The translations under genes were made by a program, and so were the position numbers. Shown here in pieces: positions 44,896 through 54,586 of a stretch of 64,000 nucleotides of DNA; position 1 is the stretch's first letter; each line of letters starts with the position of its first letter. The notes under the pieces are model-generated. The model had not been told where the DNA came from and made no database searches. It saw only the letters and a list, made by a program, of their open reading frames with translations. This stretch comes from DATBGO01 sp963840095 (GTDB lineage: Bacteria > Actinomycetota > Actinomycetes > Streptosporangiales > Streptosporangiaceae): contig CAWIXN010000005.1 of the NCBI GenBank assembly GCA_963840095.1, positions 806,001 to 870,000 on the forward strand, in the 5' to 3' direction.

Positions 44896-45728
44896 TCAGG
44901 CGGTCAGGGACGCGCGGATCCTGCGCTTGACGGCGAGGAACTGATCGGTGTCGACATCGACCGCATGGCGCGGGCGGCGCAGCGGCACATCGATGATTTC
45001 CTGGATGCCGGGCGGCCTGCCGCCCATCACGGCCACCCGGTCGCCGAGCAGGACCGCCTCCTCGATGTCGTGCGTCACGAAGATGATGGTGATCTGGTAT
45101 CGCTCCCACATGCCCAGCAGGAAATCGTGCATGCGGATCCGGGTGATCGCGTCGAGCGCGCCGAACGGCTCGTCCATGAGCAGCACCGAGGGCCTGGTCA
45201 CCATCGCCCGGGCGAACGCGGCGCGGTGCCGCATTCCGCCCGACAGCTCATGCGGGAACGCGTCGCTGAACTGGGCCAGGCCCACGGTCTCCAGGATCGC
45301 CTCGGCCTCGGCGTCAAGCTCGGGGTCGTCTCGCTCGTCGAGGCCAGCGGCGCGTTGCGCCCGGGGGCCAAACAGGACGTTTTTCCTCGTGGTCAGCCAG
45401 GGGAACAGCATCGGGCTCTGGAACAGCATGCCCCGGTCGGGGGCCGGCCCGGTGACGGGCCGGCCCCGACGGTTACTGAGCCCTCGTCGCACTCCAGCGC
45501 GCCCGCCACGATGCGCAGCAGGGTGGACTTACCGCAGCCGGACGGCCCGAGCAGGCAGACCAGCTCGCCGGGCGCGACCTGCAGGCTGATCCCGGCCAGG
45601 GCGACCGTACGCCGGCCGGACCGGCGGAAGGTCTTGCCGACCTGGTCGAGCACCACGTGGGCGGCAGTTGCCCCGTCCTCGGTCAGCTGCCCGCCCGCGT
45701 CCGGGACGGCGTCAGCTCGAGCAGCCAC
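44896..45728 (-). pseudogene. ABC transporter ATPase, sulfonate type, split by a one-base frameshift
   Basis: Two frames make one ATPase. The upstream frame carries VVLDQVGKTFRRSGRRTVAL and Walker A LLGPSGCGKSTLL; the downstream frame carries the Q-loop MLFQSPMLFPWLTTRKNVLF, the signature LSGGMRHR, Walker B VLLMDEPFGALD and the switch HD in VTHDIEEAVLLGDRVAVMGG. They would join if the four-G run (minus strand; plus 45464-45467) had five. Without the shift the protein would have about 277 residues, normal for TauB/SsuB. The rest of the operon looks intact, so a sequencing or assembly error is as likely as real inactivation. Start GTG 45728 is tentative and overlaps the binding-protein stop. 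Confidence 0.8.
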
Positions 45729-46815
45729 CGGCCAGCGCCTTCTTGACGAAGGTCGGATCGACATGGGTCGCGACCACCGCTGCCGACGGTGCCGAGGTCA
45801 GCCTGCCCTGCCCGACCAGGAACTGCCCGGTCTGCACGTACGCCTTGACGATCGGGCTGGTGGTGTCGTTCGGGCTGGAGCCGAGCCAGTGGAGCTGCTG
45901 GCTGAGCGGGATGAACGGATAGCTCCTGGTGGCCGGGATGATCAGGCTGCCCGGCACGCCCTGGACCTTGGCGCTCTGGGTCAGGTACTTCGTGGCCTGC
46001 GGGCCGGTCAGCAGGCGGGTCGCCTGGACCTCGGCGCAGACGTAATTCTGCACCAGCGCGGGATCGCTCTTGACGATGTTCTGCGAGACCGCGACCACGT
46101 TCAGGCCGGGGATGCCCAGCTTGGCGATCTGCTCGGCGTCGACCAGCGGGTGGCCGCCCTGCTGAGTCAGCTGGGCTTCGGGTCCCGCTTGCACGTAGGC
46201 CGCGGCCACCGAGCCGGCCAGGTAGGCCGCCGCCGCCGCCTGCTCGCTGGCGAAGCCCACCACCTTGACCGAGCCGGTGAGATGCTGCAGGCCGAGCCAG
46301 CCGCGCAGCTCGTAGTCCTCCGACGAGCCGACCAGGACGCCGACCGATTTGCCGGCCAGCTGGCTGGCCGAGGTGATCGACTTCGGCACGATCAGCGCGT
46401 CCGCGTCGAAGCTCTGCGCGATGACCACGTCGACTCCGGTACCGGTACCGATCGCCCCGACGACCGGCGGGTTCCCGACCCCGCTGATCGCCTGCAGGCT
46501 GCCGCTGCGCATCTCGGCGATCGCGGTCACGCCCGCGTCGAACGGCACGAAATGCAGCTGCGCCGTAATGGTCTTGGCCAGCGCCGCGTCGGAGTCGATG
46601 ATGCTGTCGGAGTTCGCGACCGTGCCCTGGCCGTAGGCGATGGTGAAGCCGGGCAGCGCCGCTCCGGCTCCCCCGCTCCTGGTGACGGCCCAGACGATGA
46701 CCGCGATGACGACGACTGCGGCCACAGCCAGGCCGCCGTAGATCCGCCGCCGCTTGCGCTTGTAGACCGGAACCGGCTTGCGGCCCGAGTCCCGGGTATC
46801 TGCTGAGGTGCTCAT
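45712..46815 (-). CDS. ABC transporter substrate-binding protein, sulfonate/taurine type
   Basis: A 367-residue protein with a basic N-terminus and one hydrophobic helix (GGLAVAAVVVIAVIVWAV) at about 28-45 and no lipobox, so it is probably anchored by an uncleaved membrane helix instead of a lipid. The periplasmic-binding fold shows FTIAYGQGTVANSDSI, IDSDAALAKTITAQLHFVPF and VDVVIAQSFDADALIVPKSI, as in TauA/SsuA-like proteins. ATG 46815 has GAAGGA upstream. It lies between the dioxygenase and the ATPase genes. Confidence 0.87.
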   Translation of the reverse strand: MSTSADTRDSGRKPVPVYKRKRRRIYGGLAVAAVVVIAVIVWAVTRSGGAGAALPGFTIAYGQGTVANSDSIIDSDAALAKTITAQLHFVPFDAGVTAIAEMRSGSLQAISGVGNPPVVGAIGTGTGVDVVIAQSFDADALIVPKSITSASQLAGKSVGVLVGSSEDYELRGWLGLQHLTGSVKVVGFASEQAAAAAYLAGSVAAAYVQAGPEAQLTQQGGHPLVDAEQIAKLGIPGLNVVAVSQNIVKSDPALVQNYVCAEVQATRLLTGPQATKYLTQSAKVQGVPGSLIIPATRSYPFIPLSQQLHWLGSSPNDTTSPIVKAYVQTGQFLVGQGRLTSAPSAAVVATHVDPTFVKKALAGGCSS

Positions 46816-46866
46816 GGGATTCCTTCGTGACCGGGATGGCTGGACAGGGAGTACGCCGACCGAGGC

Positions 46867-47796
46867 TCAGTTCGCCGCGCCCGCGTAATAAGCGGACGCC
46901 TCGCCCTTGAGCGGGACGCTGGGACGGCCGTCGACGCCGACCGGCGCCGGGCCCGCCACCGTGACCCGCTCGCCGCGGCGGTGCGCGGTGCCGTAGTCGA
47001 AGATCGCGTAGTGCTGGGTGGCGCGGTTGTCCCAGATGGCCAGGTCGCCCTCGCGCCAGCGCCAGCGGATGGTCTGCTCCGGGCGGGTGACGTAGTCCTG
47101 CAGGATCCGGATCAGGTCGCGGGACGCCTGCGGCGAGAACCCGATGACGGTCCGGGCGAATCCGCCGAGGACCAGCGAGCGCTCGGCGGTTTCCGGGTGC
47201 ACGCGCACCGCGGGGTGCTCGGTCTCGTAGACCGTCGAGACGAATTCCCTCCGCCGCGCGTCCAGCGCCGGGTCACTGCGTTCTTCCCGGCCGTAGACCG
47301 CCGCGTAGTCGTAATCGTTGGTGTGCACGATCCGCAGGCGATCGGCCAGGTCCCGCAGCTGGGCGGGCAGGCTCTCGTAGGCGGTCACCGTGTTAGCCCA
47401 GACCGTGTCCCCGCCTACCTGCGGGATCACGACGGCGTGCAGCAAGGTAAAGGCCGGCGGCCGGTCGACGAACGTCACATCGGTGTGCCAGTGGTTGGCG
47501 CGGCCGCCCTGGCGCGAGTCGATCTCCTCGAGGAGCGGCTGGTCAGGTGGCGACGCCAGGGTCGGGTGGCCAAGCGTCAGCGGGCCGAGCCGCTCGGCGA
47601 AGGCAACCTGCCGGGCGTAATCGAGGTTCTGGCCGCGGAGGAAGACAACCTTGTGGTCCAGCAGCGCCTGGCGGATCTGCGCGACGGCATCGTCGCTGAG
47701 TACCTCGCCGGTGTCGACGCCGGAGATCTCGGCGCCGATGTGGCCGGCCAGCCTGGCGACGCCGATGCGGGCGCGGGTGGTGATGGTCTCGGTCAT
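46867..47796 (-). CDS. TauD/TfdA-family Fe(II)/2-oxoglutarate-dependent dioxygenase
   Basis: A 309-residue dioxygenase. The 2-His-1-carboxylate Fe(II) triad is visible as the HTD of NHWHTDVTF (about residue 102-104) and the His in RATQHYAIFDYG (about 260); RGERVTVAG supplies the Arg that binds 2-oxoglutarate. TauD homologues hydroxylate taurine or other sulfonates so that sulfite is released. First structural gene of the sulfonate operon, about 300 bp downstream of a leader peptide. Alkyl sulfatase-type AtsK and 2,4-D dioxygenases share the fold, so the substrate is not certain. Confidence 0.92.
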   Translation of the reverse strand: MTETITTRARIGVARLAGHIGAEISGVDTGEVLSDDAVAQIRQALLDHKVVFLRGQNLDYARQVAFAERLGPLTLGHPTLASPPDQPLLEEIDSRQGGRANHWHTDVTFVDRPPAFTLLHAVVIPQVGGDTVWANTVTAYESLPAQLRDLADRLRIVHTNDYDYAAVYGREERSDPALDARRREFVSTVYETEHPAVRVHPETAERSLVLGGFARTVIGFSPQASRDLIRILQDYVTRPEQTIRWRWREGDLAIWDNRATQHYAIFDYGTAHRRGERVTVAGPAPVGVDGRPSVPLKGEASAYYAGAAN

Positions 47797-48006
47797 GGTG
47801 GGTGCCTCTCGGCTCGGGGCGGATGGACGGACTCGGCAGCCGCGCGCGGTGCGCTGGCGCTCGCGCCGCGGCTGGGCGCGGGCGGCTGGGCGCGGGCATC
47901 GCGGCTTGCCCGGCGGGCGCGCGGCATGAGCGCGCCAGCGGGTTACTGGCGAGCGGAACGGATATCGGCGGGAGGGGGCCTGCGCTGGCCCGCCTTCAGC
48001 TCGGGC

Positions 48007-48058
48007 GGCAGGCCCGTGCGGCAGGCCCGTGCGGCAGGCCCGTGCGGCAGGCCCGTGC
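48007..48058. repeat. Four tandem 13-bp units
   Basis: GGCAGGCCCGTGC repeated exactly four times in the untranslated stretch between the leader peptide and tauD. The rest of 47797-48091 shows no gene; a GC-rich attenuator in this stretch is possible. Confidence 0.92.
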
Positions 48059-48091
48059 GCTGTGCTGGCTGAAACGACGCGAGGTAGCTGG

Positions 48092-48172
48092 TCAGGCCGG
48101 GGCGGAACAGATAGCGCTGGCTACGAGGAGCTGGTCCACGTAGCGCCGCTCGGTGCCGTCGTGGGTCGTCAT
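48092..48172 (-). CDS. Cys-containing leader peptide of the sulfonate operon
   Basis: A 26-codon open frame from ATG 48172 ending at 48092, reading MTTHDG then ERRYVDQLLVASAICSAPA. It matches the pattern RR(H/Y)VD-LLRVASA-C seen in annotated leader peptides before actinobacterial sulfur-metabolism genes. The single Cys codon near the end suits ribosome stalling at low Cys-tRNA. It lies 295 bp upstream of tauD, and its ATG is only 6 nt from a candidate -10, so the transcript would be leaderless or nearly so. Confidence 0.65.
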   Translation of the reverse strand: MTTHDGTERRYVDQLLVASAICSAPA

Positions 48173-48178
48173 AGCTAG

Positions 48179-48234
48179 AGCATCGCAGGCCCGTTGCCTC
48201 TAGTCAATATTTCCGACCGTTATTGTCGGCAATA
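48179..48234 (-). promoter_or_regulatory. Promoter and inverted-repeat operator of the sulfonate operon
   Basis: On the minus strand TTGACT (48202-48207) and GATGCT (48179-48184) are 17 bp apart, a sigma-70-type promoter. Directly upstream of the -35 lies the inverted repeat TATTTCCGAC-N7-GTCGGCAATA (48208-48234; plus-strand reading, one mismatch), a good activator or repressor site. Confidence 0.5.
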
Positions 48235-48387
48235 CGATCTTGCGGTCTTCAGCAATGTGAATCACTGGCGGCTACCTGATGTCTTCGAGGGACGATTCTG
48301 GCCGGCCGCGGTCGAGAATCTGTGCCCAGGTGTGACTTCCGGGTGAGCGGCGCCGCAAGAGTGCCGCCGGCCGGGAAGGATAGAGCT

Positions 48388-48789
48388 ATGCGATTCATGC
48401 TGCTGCAGAATTACGGCGCGACCGAGTCGGGCTGCGCTCCGATGCCCGAGTGGAGCCCAGCGGAGATCAAGGCCCACATCGCCTTCCAGCAGGCGCTGAA
48501 CGCCGAACTTGCCCAGCGGGGTGAGCTGGTCGACGCCCAGGGCCTGGCCGGGCCGGAACTGGCCAAGTTCGTGGTCTGGGACGGAACCGGTGCGCCGGTG
48601 GTCACCGACGGGCCGTTCCCGGAGGCCAAGGAGCTGCTGGCCGGTTACCGGCTGGTGGATGTCCAGACGGCCGAGCGGGCCATCGAGATCGCCGCCCAGG
48701 TGTCGGCGGCGCCCGGCCCGGGCGGGGTAGCGATCCGCCAGCCGATCGAGGTACGCCAGGTACTGAGCGCTCCCGACCCCGAGCTGTGA
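48388..48789 (+). CDS. YCII-related domain protein
   Basis: A 133-residue protein from ATG 48388 (GGAAGGA seven bases upstream). It has the YciI/PhnB-like arrangement MRFMLLQNYGATE at the start, VVTDGPFPEAKELLAGYRLV in the middle (the family's DGPF motif) and a C-terminal IEVRQVL. These small ferredoxin-like-fold proteins are the usual partners of the ECF42 sigma group. Its stop overlaps the sigma start as GTGA, so the pair is translationally coupled. Confidence 0.88.
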   Translation: MRFMLLQNYGATESGCAPMPEWSPAEIKAHIAFQQALNAELAQRGELVDAQGLAGPELAKFVVWDGTGAPVVTDGPFPEAKELLAGYRLVDVQTAERAIEIAAQVSAAPGPGGVAIRQPIEVRQVLSAPDPEL

Positions 48790-50066
48790 CCACTGCCGGG
48801 AGCACCGAGGACCTGCTGCGCGAGCTGGCGCCGCAGGTCCTCGGCGCGCTGGTCCGTCGCTATGGCGATTTCGCCGACTGCGAGGACGCGGTGCAGGAGG
48901 CACTGCTGGCCGCCGCCACCACGTGGCCCGGGCCGGGGCAGCCGGACAACCCGCTCGGGTGGCTTTTCCGGGTGGCGTCGCGCCGCCTGGCGAACACCTA
49001 CCGCAGCGATATTGCCCGCCGTCGCCGGGAGGAACTGGCCGCCTCATGGTCCCGCACGCCCCCGGAACCGGCGCCGGGGCGGGACGACACGCTGATCCTC
49101 ATGTTCATGTGCTGCCACCCTTCCCTCACGCCAGCGTCAGCCATCCCGCTGACCCTCCGGGCGGTCGGCGGCCTCACCACCCGCGAGATCGCTGCCGCGT
49201 TCCTGGTCCCCGAGGCGACCATGGCCCAGCGGATCAGCCGCGCCAAAGCCAAGATCAAAGCCTCCGGCGAGCCGTTCGCGCTCCCGCCGCCCGATCAGCG
49301 TCCGCACCGGCTGCGATCGGTGCTGCATGTCCTCTACCTGCTGTTCAACGAGGGCTACACGACCAGCAGCGGCCCCAGCCTGTCCCGCACCGACCTATCC
49401 GGCGAGGCCATCCGCCTGGCCAGGATCACCCGCGCCGCGGTGCCCGAGGACCCGGAGGCGGCCGGGTTGCTCGCCCTGATGCTGCTCACCGACGCGCGGC
49501 GTCCCGCCCGCAGCGGTCCCGGCGGCGAGCTGATCCCCCTCGCTGAACAAGACCGCACCCGCTGGGACACCGATCTCATCGCCGAAGGAGTGGCCCTGAT
49601 CACCGGGGCGCTGGGCCGGGGACACGCTGGCGAATACCAGGTCCAGGCCGCTATCGCGGCCCTGCACGACCAAGCCGCCTCCCACACCGCCACCGACTGG
49701 CCGCAGATCCTGACCCTGTACGACCTGCTTGCGGCCATGACCGCGAACCCCATGGTCACCCTGAACCGGGCCGTCGCCGCGGCCATGGCCCATGGGCCAA
49801 GCGCTGGCCTCGCCCTGCTGGACGGCCTCGACGAGCGGCTCGGCGACCACCACCGGCTCCGCTCCGTCCGGGCCCACCTCCTGGAGCAGGCCGGTGATCA
49901 CAAGGCCGCCACCGCCGAGTTCCGTGCGGCCGCCGCCCGCACCACCAACCTCCGCGAACAGTACTACCTGACCACCCAGGCAGCCCGCCTGGCCGCCTCG
50001 TCCGCCGCTAGCGCCCCCGCCACTGAGGGCTCCGGCCTTCGGCCATCGCCTGACGGGCCTGCCTGA
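48786..50066 (+). CDS. ECF RNA polymerase sigma factor, ECF42-like with C-terminal TPR-type extension
   Basis: A 426-residue sigma factor starting GTG 48786. Sigma2 (YGDFADCEDAVQEALLAAAT, WLFRVASRRLANTYR) and sigma4 (LRAVGGLTTREIAAAFLVPE, ATMAQRISRAKAKI) fill the first 170 residues. The long C-terminal domain (HVLYLLFNEGYTTSSGPSLS on) is typical of ECF42, which lack anti-sigma factors and are thought to be regulated through that extension and by the YCII partner. The last 59 bp overlap the 3' end of the convergent enoyl-CoA hydratase gene. Confidence 0.92.
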   Translation: MTTAGSTEDLLRELAPQVLGALVRRYGDFADCEDAVQEALLAAATTWPGPGQPDNPLGWLFRVASRRLANTYRSDIARRRREELAASWSRTPPEPAPGRDDTLILMFMCCHPSLTPASAIPLTLRAVGGLTTREIAAAFLVPEATMAQRISRAKAKIKASGEPFALPPPDQRPHRLRSVLHVLYLLFNEGYTTSSGPSLSRTDLSGEAIRLARITRAAVPEDPEAAGLLALMLLTDARRPARSGPGGELIPLAEQDRTRWDTDLIAEGVALITGALGRGHAGEYQVQAAIAALHDQAASHTATDWPQILTLYDLLAAMTANPMVTLNRAVAAAMAHGPSAGLALLDGLDERLGDHHRLRSVRAHLLEQAGDHKAATAEFRAAAARTTNLREQYYLTTQAARLAASSAASAPATEGSGLRPSPDGPA

Positions 50067-50835
50067 AGTCCTCCGACCTGAGGCAGCGGATCTGTTCTTC
50101 CAGGGCCACCCGGAGGCTCTCCTCGGGGCCGCGGAACCACGCGGCGTCGATCGCCCGCCTCGCCCCCCGCACCGCGATGGGCGGCTGGGCGGCCAGACGC
50201 GCGGCCAGCTCGGCCGTGGCGGCGTCGAGGTTCGCTCCGGCGACCACCCGGTTGGCCAGCCCGATCCGCATGGCCTCGTCGGCGTCGATGACGTCGCCGA
50301 GCAGGATCAGCTCCCGGGCCCGGCTCTCGCCGACGATCCGGGGCAGCCGGACGGTGGCCCCCATGTCGGGCAGCAGCCCGTAGCGGGTCTCGGTCAGGCC
50401 CACCTTGGTGCCCTCCGCGAAGATGCGGAAATCGCACGCCAGGGCCAGCTGCAGCCCGGCGCCGTAGGCGTGGCCGCGCACGGCGGCGATGCTGGCGCAG
50501 CCGAGGTCGGTGATCCAGCTGAAGGTGTGCACCAGGGTCAGGCCCGCGGCCATGGTGTCCTCGTCAGGCCGCCCCGCCGCGTCGGCCAGCAGCCCGGCCA
50601 TGCCCTCGACCAGGTCGATGCCGGCCGAGAAGGCCGGCCCCTCCCCCGTTACCACCAGGCACCGGAGGGTCTCGTCGGGCCGCAGCTCGGCCCCGAGCCG
50701 GGCTAGCTCCTCCCACATCAGCGGGTTCTGAGCGTTGCGCTTGCCGGGACGGGCCAGGGTCAGGGTGCCAATGTCCCCATGGCGCTCGTACCGAATGGTC
50801 TGGTAGCCGCTCATGCGCTGGTCAGCCGCCTTCAT
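50008..50835 (-). CDS. Enoyl-CoA hydratase/isomerase family protein
   Basis: A 275-residue crotonase-fold protein. The oxyanion-hole segments are GPAFSAGIDLVEGM near 70 and AAVRGHAYGAGLQLALACDF near 120. The position of the first catalytic Glu of true hydratases (usually in a GAG-E loop) is not obvious, while TETRYGLLPDMGATVRLPRI follows the family pattern, so the reaction could be hydration, isomerisation or another crotonase chemistry. ATG 50814 (MSGYQTIRYERHG) is an alternative start. It lies 11 bp after the stop of glyS on the same strand. Confidence 0.88.
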   Translation of the reverse strand: MKAADQRMSGYQTIRYERHGDIGTLTLARPGKRNAQNPLMWEELARLGAELRPDETLRCLVVTGEGPAFSAGIDLVEGMAGLLADAAGRPDEDTMAAGLTLVHTFSWITDLGCASIAAVRGHAYGAGLQLALACDFRIFAEGTKVGLTETRYGLLPDMGATVRLPRIVGESRARELILLGDVIDADEAMRIGLANRVVAGANLDAATAELAARLAAQPPIAVRGARRAIDAAWFRGPEESLRVALEEQIRCLRSEDFRQARQAMAEGRSPQWRGR

Positions 50836-50846
50836 CCAGCCTGGGA

Positions 50847-52238
<1,392 letters not shown>

Positions 52239-52583
52239 GTATCTCCATCCGGCTGGCGGTCGGCGGCTTGCGGGACGCGCGCAAACCCGGTTTCCGGGGC
52301 GCGGTTTCCTGCCAGCTTAGCGCCGGCCGCCCGGCCTGGACGCCAGCTCACATTACCCGGGTCAGCACACCCAAAAGCTGGCCGTCGTCAGGACAGCTTG
52401 ACGTCAAGGGCGCCTGACGTCAGGCCGCCTGGGACCGGGGAGGCGGTCAGCATCGAGGTCAGCTGGCCGCCCATGACACCCGTCGAAGCGAGCCGCACTT
52501 GTCGACAGGCCGTATCTTTGCGTACAGAAAGTCCATCGCGAGCGACGGCCCGCCTGGCCGGCTGGCCTGGGAGGAACATCAGC
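52239..52583. other. Intergenic between glyS and the small membrane gene, with twin palindromes
   Basis: About 345 bp between divergent genes. The notable feature is a pair of 10-bp palindromes, TTGACGTCAA at 52398-52407 and CTGACGTCAG at 52414-52423, sharing the core TGACGTCA and centred 16 bp apart. They lie about 160 bp from both starts. No gene or T-box riboswitch is evident. Confidence 0.55.
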
Positions 52584-52937
52584 GTGAGCAGCAACCGGTC
52601 CGGGCCGCCCCGGCGGCGGCCGATACCGCCGGGCCAGGCCATGTACACGCCCGGCGCGTCGCCGACCCGGCGCTCGGTGGAGAAGACCAGCGCCGCTCCG
52701 CTGGTCTTCTTGCACCGGCTGCCCGTCTGGCTACCGCCGCTGGTGACTGTCGGGCTGCTGATCGCGGGCCTGGCGGTCCGGGGCCCGGTGGGCGCGGTGG
52801 CGCTGTGCCTGCTGGCCGGGCTGCTCGGGTGGCTGGCGTTCGCGTCCTGGCCGGCCGCGAGCAGCCAGGGCCGGATCGGCCGCGTGCTGGCGATTGCCTG
52901 CATCTTCGCGATCGCGGGCTGGCAGGCCAGCCGGTAG
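52584..52937 (+). CDS. Small two-span membrane protein
   Basis: A 117-residue protein from GTG 52584 with GGGAGGA nine bases upstream. The first 40 residues are basic and Pro-rich. Two hydrophobic segments follow (LPPLVTVGLLIAGLAVRG and VALCLLAGLLGWLAFASWPA), then a third weaker one (VLAIACIFAIAGWQ). It matches the general form of a conserved actinobacterial membrane protein found near uppS/recO (DUF6703-like; tentative). Convergent with uppS. Confidence 0.68.
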   Translation: MSSNRSGPPRRRPIPPGQAMYTPGASPTRRSVEKTSAAPLVFLHRLPVWLPPLVTVGLLIAGLAVRGPVGAVALCLLAGLLGWLAFASWPAASSQGRIGRVLAIACIFAIAGWQASR

Positions 52938-52970
52938 CGCGGACAATCACCGGCCCCCGGCCCGGCCCGC

Positions 52971-53753
52971 TCAGGGCAGCGGGTTCGGTTCCGCGCCGCC
53001 GTACCTGCGATCCCTGCTCGCGTAGATCTCGCAGGCATGCCACAGGTGCCTGCGGTCGAAATCAGGGAACAGCGTGTCAAGGAACACGAACTCGGCGTAG
53101 GCGGACTGCCAGATCAGGAAGTTCGAGGTCCGCTGCTCCCCCGAGGACCTGATGAACAAGTCCACGTCGGGAATGCCCGGCTCGTCCAGGTAGCGGGCGA
53201 AAACCTTCTCGTCGACCTTGTCGGCCCGCAGCTTGCCCGCGGCCACGTCAGCGGCGATGGCCGCCGCGGCGTCGGCGATCTCCGCCCGGCCGCCGTAGTT
53301 GACGCAGAACTGCAAGGTCAGCACCGAGTTGCCGGCCGTCAGCTGCTCCGCGTCCTCAAGCTCATTGATAACGCTCCGCCACAGCCGGGGCCGCCGGCCC
53401 GCCCAGCGGACCCGCACGCCCATCTCGTTCAGCTGGTCGCGGCGCCGCCGGATCACGTCCCGGTTGAAGCCCATCAGGAACCTGACCTCATCCGGCGAGC
53501 GCCGCCAGTTCTCGGTGGAGAACGCGTACGCCGACAGGTACGGGACACCCAGCTCGATCGCGCCCATGATCACGTCGAAGAGCGAGTTCTCGCCCCGCTT
53601 GTGCCCCTCGGTCCTGGGCAGGCCGCGCTGCCTGGCCCAGCGGCCATTACCGTCCATGACCAGGGCCACATGGCGGGGCAGGAACTCGGCCGGGATGGCG
53701 GGCGGGCGCGCCCCGCCCGGATGCGGATACGGCGGCCGTACGCCCGAGGTCAC
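52971..53753 (-). CDS. uppS: Isoprenyl transferase (undecaprenyl/polyprenyl diphosphate synthase)
   Basis: A protein of about 260 residues making cis-polyprenyl diphosphate, the carrier lipid for cell-wall synthesis. Start GTG 53753 overlaps the recO stop as GTGA. Conserved sequences are HVALVMDGNGRWARQRGLPR (catalytic Asp), YAFSTENWRRSPDEVRFLM, LTLQFCVNYGGRAEIADAA and DLFIRSSGEQRTSNFLIWQS. Length is normal. Confidence 0.95.
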   Translation of the reverse strand: MTSGVRPPYPHPGGARPPAIPAEFLPRHVALVMDGNGRWARQRGLPRTEGHKRGENSLFDVIMGAIELGVPYLSAYAFSTENWRRSPDEVRFLMGFNRDVIRRRRDQLNEMGVRVRWAGRRPRLWRSVINELEDAEQLTAGNSVLTLQFCVNYGGRAEIADAAAAIAADVAAGKLRADKVDEKVFARYLDEPGIPDVDLFIRSSGEQRTSNFLIWQSAYAEFVFLDTLFPDFDRRHLWHACEIYASRDRRYGGAEPNPLP

Positions 53754-54535
53754 ACGTGCTCCACGTGACGCAGTGAGCGGAGCGAGCGCTCCAGGTGCCA
53801 TTGCAGGTAGGCGGCGACCAGGCCGCTGCACTCGACCCGGTGCCGGTGCTCGCTGGCGTCCGCGTACGCCCAGTCGCCGCGCAGCAGCGCGCTCATCAGG
53901 CTGACGGTGCGCACTGATGGGTTGGCCGCCCCTGGTGCCCGGCACGACCGGCAGACCAGGCCGCCGGCACCGATCGCGAACGCGCGGAACACCCCGGCCG
54001 CCGCGGCGGTGGCCTGCGGACCCGGGCGGTCACCGGACGGATCAGGGGCGCGGGTCCCGCAGACCGCGCATTCATCGAGGGCCGGCGCGTAGCCGGCCAC
54101 CGCCAGCGACCTGAGCAGGTACGCGTCGAGCACCAGCCGCGGGTCATGCTGGCCCTCGCCGAGCGCCCGGAGCCCGCCCACGAGCAGCAGGAACTGCCTG
54201 ATCGCCGGTTCTTTCTCGATCGGGGTGAACTTCTCCGCCGTCTCCAGCATCGCGGTACCTGTCGTGTACCGCGGGTAGTCGCCAGCCAGCGGACCACCGT
54301 ACGCCCGCACCGTCTCCGCCTGCGTGATCACATCAAGCGACCGGCCCGTATAGAGCTGAAGATCAACATGGGTGAACGGCTCCAGGCGTCCGCCGAACCT
54401 GGACTTCGTGCGGCGCACCCCCTTGGCCACCGCACGGACCCGGCCGGACCGCTTGGCGAGCAAGGTCACGATGCGATCGGCCTCGCCCAGCTTCTGGGTA
54501 CGCAGCACGATGCCGTCGTCCCGGTAGCTGCCCAT
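53750..54535 (-). CDS. recO: DNA repair protein RecO
   Basis: A protein of about 261 residues of the RecFOR recombination pathway. The OB-fold N-terminus YRDDGIVLRTQKLGEADRIV and the C-terminal zinc-finger region with CAVCGTRAP and GGLVCRSC are clear, giving the CxxC pair spacing seen in actinobacterial RecO. ATG 54553 lies six codons upstream and is an alternative start; neither has a strong ribosome binding site. It is coupled to uppS downstream, and follows the TerB-like gene by about 50 bp. Confidence 0.94.
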   Translation of the reverse strand: MGSYRDDGIVLRTQKLGEADRIVTLLAKRSGRVRAVAKGVRRTKSRFGGRLEPFTHVDLQLYTGRSLDVITQAETVRAYGGPLAGDYPRYTTGTAMLETAEKFTPIEKEPAIRQFLLLVGGLRALGEGQHDPRLVLDAYLLRSLAVAGYAPALDECAVCGTRAPDPSGDRPGPQATAAAAGVFRAFAIGAGGLVCRSCRAPGAANPSVRTVSLMSALLRGDWAYADASEHRHRVECSGLVAAYLQWHLERSLRSLRHVEHV

Positions 54536-54586
54536 CCAGTCATTGTCGCGCATAGCCGGGCATCTTTCAGGCAGGACGTGGCCGCC

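Noticed and set aside
48007..48058. CRISPR-like array
   Set aside because: The 13-bp units are contiguous with no spacers; no cas genes are present.
48236..48262. Another copy of the 47-bp element (GATCTTGCGGTCTTCAGC)
   Set aside because: No matching complementary arm downstream.
52239..52583. T-box riboswitch upstream of glyS
   Set aside because: No T-box sequence, specifier loop or terminator/antiterminator pair is recognisable.
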